From positions 1-10,213 of the forward strand of contig CAMPJU010000029.1 of the NCBI GenBank assembly GCA_946886995.1: DNA of 10,213 nt. The letters are read 5' to 3'. The notes beneath the pieces were generated by a model, which was not told the origin of the DNA, searched no databases, and saw only the letters and a program-made list of their open reading frames with translations. Origin of the DNA: an uncultured Lysobacteraceae bacterium. GTDB taxonomy: Bacteria; Pseudomonadota; Gammaproteobacteria; Xanthomonadales; Xanthomonadaceae. Position numbers and translations under genes: made by a program. Positions 7,147 through 10,213 of the stretch are shown piece by piece (the first letter of the stretch is position 1; each line of letters begins with the position of its first letter).

Positions 7147-7626
7147 ATGCGAATCCACGTGATGGCCACCATGCTGATTGCCGGGCTCGTGGCGAGCGGC
7201 TGCAGCCCGGCCGACGACCGGTCCACGTCCGCCGCCGGCGAGCCCGACGCCGCGGAACCCGTCGACACGGGGGACGTCGGCCCTGCGCAGGAGCCGGGCG
7301 ACCCGGCCGGCCCCCCGGTGGCGCCGGCGGATGTCGGAATGCTCGAGCTGCAACCTGCCGCGCTTCCGGAATGCGGCGAACCATCCATGGTCACGGTGAC
7401 CTGGGATGCCCGGCCCGCACGGGTGTCGGGCGTGGACATCTTCGCGGTCAACCGGGCAGGCAAGGAATCGCTGTTCTACACCGGAGGCGCGCGGGGCACG
7501 CGGGAAACCGGCAGCTGGATGCGGTCCGGCAGCCAGCTGGTCCTGCGCAGCAAGGACGATGGCGCCGAGCTCGACCGCGTCCTGGTCGAGGCGACGCCCT
7601 GTGTAGACGGGGTCCCGACCAATTAG
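7147..7626 (+). CDS. Small lipoprotein with a domain shared with the ABC exporter ATPase
   Basis: I do not recognise a named family. The product is 159 residues. Residues 1-19 form a lipoprotein signal peptide: a short basic start, a hydrophobic stretch, then VASGC, with Cys19 as the probable lipidated residue. The +2 Ser gives no clear inner-membrane retention signal, so outer-membrane anchoring is possible. Residues 20-70 are a Pro/Ala/Asp/Glu-rich, probably disordered tether. Residues 84-144 form a compact domain starting VTWDAR, with GG, GT, TGSW and R landmarks and alternating hydrophobics, suggesting beta structure. Cys76 and Cys152 flank the domain and could form a disulfide in the periplasm. 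The same domain, cysteines aside, ends the exporter ATPase at 9300-9482. Position directly before the permease suggests a role in export or retention of the glycan, but this is inference. Confidence 0.82.
   Translation: MRIHVMATMLIAGLVASGCSPADDRSTSAAGEPDAAEPVDTGDVGPAQEPGDPAGPPVAPADVGMLELQPAALPECGEPSMVTVTWDARPARVSGVDIFAVNRAGKESLFYTGGARGTRETGSWMRSGSQLVLRSKDDGAELDRVLVEATPCVDGVPTN
7396..7578 (+). other. Shared domain, copy 1 (in the lipoprotein)
   Basis: These 61 codons (lipoprotein residues 84-144) align without gaps to the ATPase C-terminal residues 284-344. I count 21 identities: the six of VTWDAR, then V, I, G, F, GG, GT, TG, W, R, L, G and L. Many other positions are conservative (D/E, V/L, M/L, R/K). 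Confidence 0.8.
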
Positions 7627-7664
7627 ACTGGCGCCTGCAGTCACGACATTCGGATCCGAGTCAC

Positions 7665-8447
7665 TTGATCGCATCGGCACTGGAGGACTGGCGCCGGAGT
7701 TTCCGGATGTGGCGGTTGTGGACCACGCTCGGGTTCGAGGACCTGTCCGACCGCTACCGGCGCACGCTGTTCGGCATCTCGTGGGTGGTGACGTCGTTCG
7801 CCGTCTTCGTGGGCGTCAAGATCCTCGTGTTCGGCCAGATGGCGACCGTGTCGCTGGCGGAGTTCGCGTTGTTCGTCACGATCGGCTTCGGCCTCTGGAC
7901 GTTCATCAGCACCGTGATCGTCGATGCATGCGTGGCCTACATCCACTCCGCGAACTGGGTGCTGGGCAGCAACATCCCGTATCCGGTGTTCTTCCTGCAG
8001 GTCCTGTTCCGGAACTGGCTCGTGTTCCTGATGATCCTGTTCGTCATGGTGGCGGCGCTCGCGTGGCAGCGTGACGGCTGGAGCACGACGATGCTGGCCG
8101 CGATCCCCGGCCTGCTGGTCTATGTCGTGACGCCTGTGTGGGTCGCGGCGATCCTCGCGCCACTTTGCGCGCGCCACCGCGACATGCTCCACGCCATCCA
8201 GACGGCCGTGCGCCTCCTCTTCTTCGCGACGCCGATCATCTGGATGCCCGGGCAGAGCGCGGTGCTGGACCGGCTGGCGCATTACAACGTGCTCACCCAT
8301 TTCATCGAGATCGTGCGCGAGCCGCTGATCTACGACACGGTGCCGATGGACAGCTGGGTGATCGTGTTGTCCGTCAACGCGATCGGGCTGGTCGCCGGGT
8401 TCGCGAGCTATGCCGGCACCCGCAACCGAATCGCCTTCTGGCTGTGA
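7665..8447 (+). CDS. wzm: ABC-2 type polysaccharide/O-antigen exporter permease
   Basis: This is the inner-membrane half of an ABC exporter moving an undecaprenyl-linked or lipid-linked glycan to the periplasm. The product is 260 residues from a TTG, the usual Wzm length, with about six hydrophobic segments (roughly 38-57, 65-88, 106-133, 143-168, 180-196 and 230-250). Family marks are the amphipathic N-terminal helix with WRLWTTLGFEDL, the RYRRTLFGISW motif entering TM1, and RHRDMLHAIQTAVRLLFFATPIIW, followed by HFIEIVREPLI. The common YNP motif before that last segment reads YNV here. The start is uncertain. TTG 7665 keeps the conserved N-terminal helix but has a poor ribosome site. ATG 7707 has GGAG seven bases upstream and would remove 14 residues. 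The gene lies 38 bp after the lipoprotein and 3 bp before the ATPase gene. Confidence 0.88.
   Translation: MIASALEDWRRSFRMWRLWTTLGFEDLSDRYRRTLFGISWVVTSFAVFVGVKILVFGQMATVSLAEFALFVTIGFGLWTFISTVIVDACVAYIHSANWVLGSNIPYPVFFLQVLFRNWLVFLMILFVMVAALAWQRDGWSTTMLAAIPGLLVYVVTPVWVAAILAPLCARHRDMLHAIQTAVRLLFFATPIIWMPGQSAVLDRLAHYNVLTHFIEIVREPLIYDTVPMDSWVIVLSVNAIGLVAGFASYAGTRNRIAFWL
7696..7699 (+). promoter_or_regulatory. Possible ribosome binding site for an alternative wzm start
   Basis: GGAG lies seven bases before the in-frame ATG at 7707. This is a better spacing than anything before TTG 7665, so a shorter permease starting MWRLWTTLG is a real alternative. Confidence 0.4.
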
Positions 8448-8450
8448 CCC

Positions 8451-9521
8451 ATGTACCTGCGTGCGCGCAACGTCTCGATCCGGTTTCCGCTTGATGCCAG
8501 GACCGACCTGACCACGCCGGTCAGCAATGCCGGCAAGCTCGGCGGACGGGTGGTCGCGTCCGGGCGCCGTCACTGGGTCCATGCGCTGGATGACGTGTCC
8601 CTGGACCTGGAGAAGGGCGACCGGCTGGCGCTGGTGGGACACAACGGTGCCGGGAAATCGACCCTCCTGCGCGTGCTGGCCGGCATCTACCATCCGGACG
8701 CCGGGGTGGTCGAGACGGACCGGCCCGTGACCGGACTGTTCAACATCTCGCTCGGGTTCCGCCAGGAGGCCAGCGGGTACCGGAACATCGTCATCAAGGG
8801 GCTCATCGCCGGCAAGACGCGTGCCGAGATCGAGCGCGCGATCCCCGAAGTGGTCGCGTTCACCGAGCTTGGTCCCTACCTTCACATGCCGATGCGCACG
8901 TACTCGCAGGGCATGGCGATGCGGCTCGCATTCGCGATCGCCACGGCGTTCTCCAGCGAGATCCTGCTGATGGACGAATGGATCGGTGCCGGCGACGCGC
9001 ACTTCCGTGAAAAGGTCGTGGCGCGGATGAACAGCTTCGTCGAGGCTGCGCACATCCTGGTCATCGCCTCGCACAGTGCGCCGTTGCTGCGCAGGGTGGC
9101 GACCAAGGCCATCTGGCTGGAGGGCGGGAAGATCCGGCAGGCGGGCGCGCCCGGCGAAGTCATCGACGCCTACGAGGGCGAGGCCCGGGCGGCGGCGATC
9201 GAAACGGCCAGGGCCGAAGCGTCCGCGATCGATCGCGACCGCATCCTGCTCCGCGTGCGGATGACCGACACCGGGCCAGGGGGGCGCGGCACGGGCGAGG
9301 TGACCTGGGACGCTCGCGAGAGCGGCCTGGACCAGGTCGAGATCGTGGTCATCCGCCCGGACGGGACGCTTGCGCCGTTCGTGCTTGGCGGCACGAGCGG
9401 CACCAAGCTGACCGGGAAGTGGCTCCGCCCCGAGACCGAATTCCGGCTGCTGCACCCTGCCACCGGCGAACAGCTGGCATCATGCACGCCCGAGGAAATT
9501 GTGGAACCGCCAGCACGATGA
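8451..9521 (+). CDS. wzt: ABC exporter ATPase with an atypical C-terminal domain
   Basis: It powers export with the adjacent permease on the cytoplasmic face of the inner membrane. The product is 356 residues. Residues 1-250 are the ATPase: Walker A GHNGAGKST (63-71), signature YSQGM (151-155) in place of LSGGQ, Walker B ILLMDE (171-176), the Wzt-type EWIGAGDAHF after it, and the H-loop His208 in IASHS. The long N-terminal loop before Walker A (about 15-45) is typical of polysaccharide-exporter ATPases. Residues 225-280 are an Ala/Glu/Arg-rich linker. Residues 284-344 are a small domain matching the lipoprotein. Classic chain-end-reading Wzt proteins are over 400 residues with a larger carbohydrate-binding domain, and simple exporter ATPases stop near 250, so this architecture is intermediate. 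The ATG at 8451 follows the permease stop by 3 bp, and its stop overlaps the sulfotransferase start. Confidence 0.9.
   Translation: MYLRARNVSIRFPLDARTDLTTPVSNAGKLGGRVVASGRRHWVHALDDVSLDLEKGDRLALVGHNGAGKSTLLRVLAGIYHPDAGVVETDRPVTGLFNISLGFRQEASGYRNIVIKGLIAGKTRAEIERAIPEVVAFTELGPYLHMPMRTYSQGMAMRLAFAIATAFSSEILLMDEWIGAGDAHFREKVVARMNSFVEAAHILVIASHSAPLLRRVATKAIWLEGGKIRQAGAPGEVIDAYEGEARAAAIETARAEASAIDRDRILLRVRMTDTGPGGRGTGEVTWDARESGLDQVEIVVIRPDGTLAPFVLGGTSGTKLTGKWLRPETEFRLLHPATGEQLASCTPEEIVEPPAR
9300..9482 (+). other. Shared domain, copy 2 (C-terminal domain of the exporter ATPase)
   Basis: These are residues 284-344 of the ATPase, beginning VTWDAR and containing FVLGGTSGTKLTGKWLRP. It pairs without gaps with lipoprotein residues 84-144. 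The DNA is only moderately similar apart from the VTWDAR codons, so this is not a recent duplication. Within the ATPase it occupies the place where other Wzt proteins carry their substrate-reading domain. Confidence 0.8.
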
Positions 9522-10213
9522 TCCACCTGAGGAACACCAAGTTCATCATCTCCTGCCCGGCCCGCTCCGGCAGCACGATGTTGTTGCACCTGCTGCGCTC
9601 CAACCCCGCGATCCTCTGCCATGGCGAGGTCTTCGGGGGCGAGCGGCTGGGCCACGTTTCGGGCCGGTACGCGGTGCGCCGAAGGGAAGAGGAGGGCTTC
9701 GAGCAGGCGTTGCACGCGCTTTCGCGGTCCGATCCGAAGCGTTTCCTGTACGACATCGTCTTCGACCCGCAGGGCAAGAAGACCTGCGGCTTCAAGTTCA
9801 AGACCGACGAGTCGTTCTCGGAAGGCTGCAGCCACATCCAGGAGATGATCCGGGCCGACACCGACATCAAGGTGCTGCAGTTGCGCCGCCGCAACGTCCT
9901 GGCCCAGTTCATCTCGCACCAGGTGGTGCTCAAGCAGACCGGTGTGACGCTGGTGATGAAGGAAGAGGACCGGCCACGGGTGGAGCCGTTCCGGGTCGAC
10001 GTCGAGGAAGCGCTCGATTACTTCCGGGACGTGCTCGGGCGCGAGGCGCGCGTGGCGGAGGAGTACCCGGACCACCGGCGCCTGCTCGTCGACTACGAGG
10101 ACCTCGTGCAGGACGGGCATCCGGTCCGCGAAGCCATCCAGCGGTTCCTGGGGGTCCCGGTGGGCGCGCTGAGCACCGGAACCAAGAAGATCCTCAAACG
10201 CAATGAAACGTTG
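9518..10213 (+). CDS. PAPS-dependent sulfotransferase (3' partial)
   Basis: It is predicted to transfer sulfate from PAPS to a hydroxyl, probably of a sugar in this glycan. 232 codons are visible and the frame is open to the right edge. The 5'-phosphosulfate loop FIISCPARSGSTMLLHLLRS (9-28) matches the bacterial sulfotransferase P-loop. The 3'-phosphate-binding segment LQLRRRNVLAQFISHQV (120-136) has the conserved Arg and Ser133. VDYEDLV (191-197) and the following QRFLGV are typical of the Stf0/NodH-like families. The visible end, KKILKRNETL, resembles the conserved stretch close to the C-terminus of such proteins, so little is probably missing. The start overlaps the ATPase stop (ATGA), indicating co-translation with the exporter. 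A sulfate acceptor on heptose or on the lipid carrier is speculation. No signal peptide is visible, so it should act in the cytoplasm, before export. Confidence 0.85.
   Translation, partial: MIHLRNTKFIISCPARSGSTMLLHLLRSNPAILCHGEVFGGERLGHVSGRYAVRRREEEGFEQALHALSRSDPKRFLYDIVFDPQGKKTCGFKFKTDESFSEGCSHIQEMIRADTDIKVLQLRRRNVLAQFISHQVVLKQTGVTLVMKEEDRPRVEPFRVDVEEALDYFRDVLGREARVAEEYPDHRRLLVDYEDLVQDGHPVREAIQRFLGVPVGALSTGTKKILKRNETL

Noticed and set aside
5940..7463. Minus-strand open frame of 507 codons across the TylF-like gene and part of the lipoprotein gene
   Set aside because: There is no motif and composition is unnatural. The plus-strand genes have ribosome sites, a lipobox and SAM/metal motifs.
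7650..7659. Ten-base palindrome tcggatccga just before wzm, possible operator or ribosome-site hairpin
   Set aside because: It is too short, has no spacer and no partner site, and contains an ordinary BamHI-type hexamer. I see no further evidence for protein binding.
7641..9455. Long open frame on the minus strand opposite the exporter genes (604 codons)
   Set aside because: Its product is low-complexity, rich in Arg/His/Asp/Gln, with no recognisable motif. It lies exactly opposite two genes with clear family motifs. Such antisense frames are expected at this G+C content.
1..10213. Search for promoters, tRNA or rRNA genes, CRISPR arrays, insertion sequences and attachment sites
   Set aside because: No gap exceeds 80 bp, and none holds a convincing -35/-10 pair. 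No transposase, integrase, spaced direct repeats or RNA-gene structure was recognisable.

Overview
The window is a single, gap-free block of co-directional genes on the + strand. It is about two-thirds G+C with strongly GC-biased third positions, and most neighbouring genes overlap by 4 to 11 bp or sit within 80 bp. The content is that of a surface-polysaccharide (O-antigen, capsule or glycolipid) locus of a high-GC Gram-negative bacterium. A lipoprotein with a lipobox and an ABC-2 type Wzm/Wzt exporter fit a proteobacterium. The protein style resembles Xanthomonadaceae (Lysobacter/Luteimonas-like), but that placement is an impression from sequence and not a tested assignment. Both ends are cut: the first gene enters from the left and the last runs off the right edge.

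Layout. (1) 3-2564: a large glycosyltransferase with an N-terminal coiled coil carrying 28-residue repeats, a GT2 domain and a GT4 domain. (2) 2561-5463: four overlapping genes, hddA, gmhA, hddC and gmhB. Together they form a complete route from sedoheptulose 7-phosphate to GDP-D-glycero-alpha-D-manno-heptose. (3) 5491-7067: two unrelated SAM methyltransferases, one Methyltransf_11-like and one TylF/macrocin-O-methyltransferase-like. (4) 7147-7626: a small lipoprotein. (5) 7665-9521: an ABC exporter, permease then ATPase. (6) 9518-10213: a PAPS-type sulfotransferase, truncated by the window.

How the genes may work together (inference). GDP-heptose is made in the cytoplasm and a heptose-containing glycan is assembled by glycosyltransferases including the first gene. 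The glycan may be O-methylated and sulfated, then exported across the inner membrane by the Wzm/Wzt pair. In known ABC-dependent O-antigen systems, a terminal modification is recognised by a C-terminal domain of the ATPase. Here the ATPase does have a C-terminal extension, but it does not look like the usual Wzt carbohydrate-binding domain.

The most notable observation is that this ATPase extension aligns without gaps over 61 residues (21 identical by my count) with the main domain of the lipoprotein encoded two genes upstream. The same small domain, probably all-beta, would therefore occur on the cytoplasmic side of the exporter and on a membrane-anchored periplasmic protein in one operon. 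A second notable point is that bases 1-34 are a perfect palindrome lying at the edge of a tandem-repeat coding region. This may be an assembly fold-back rather than biology.
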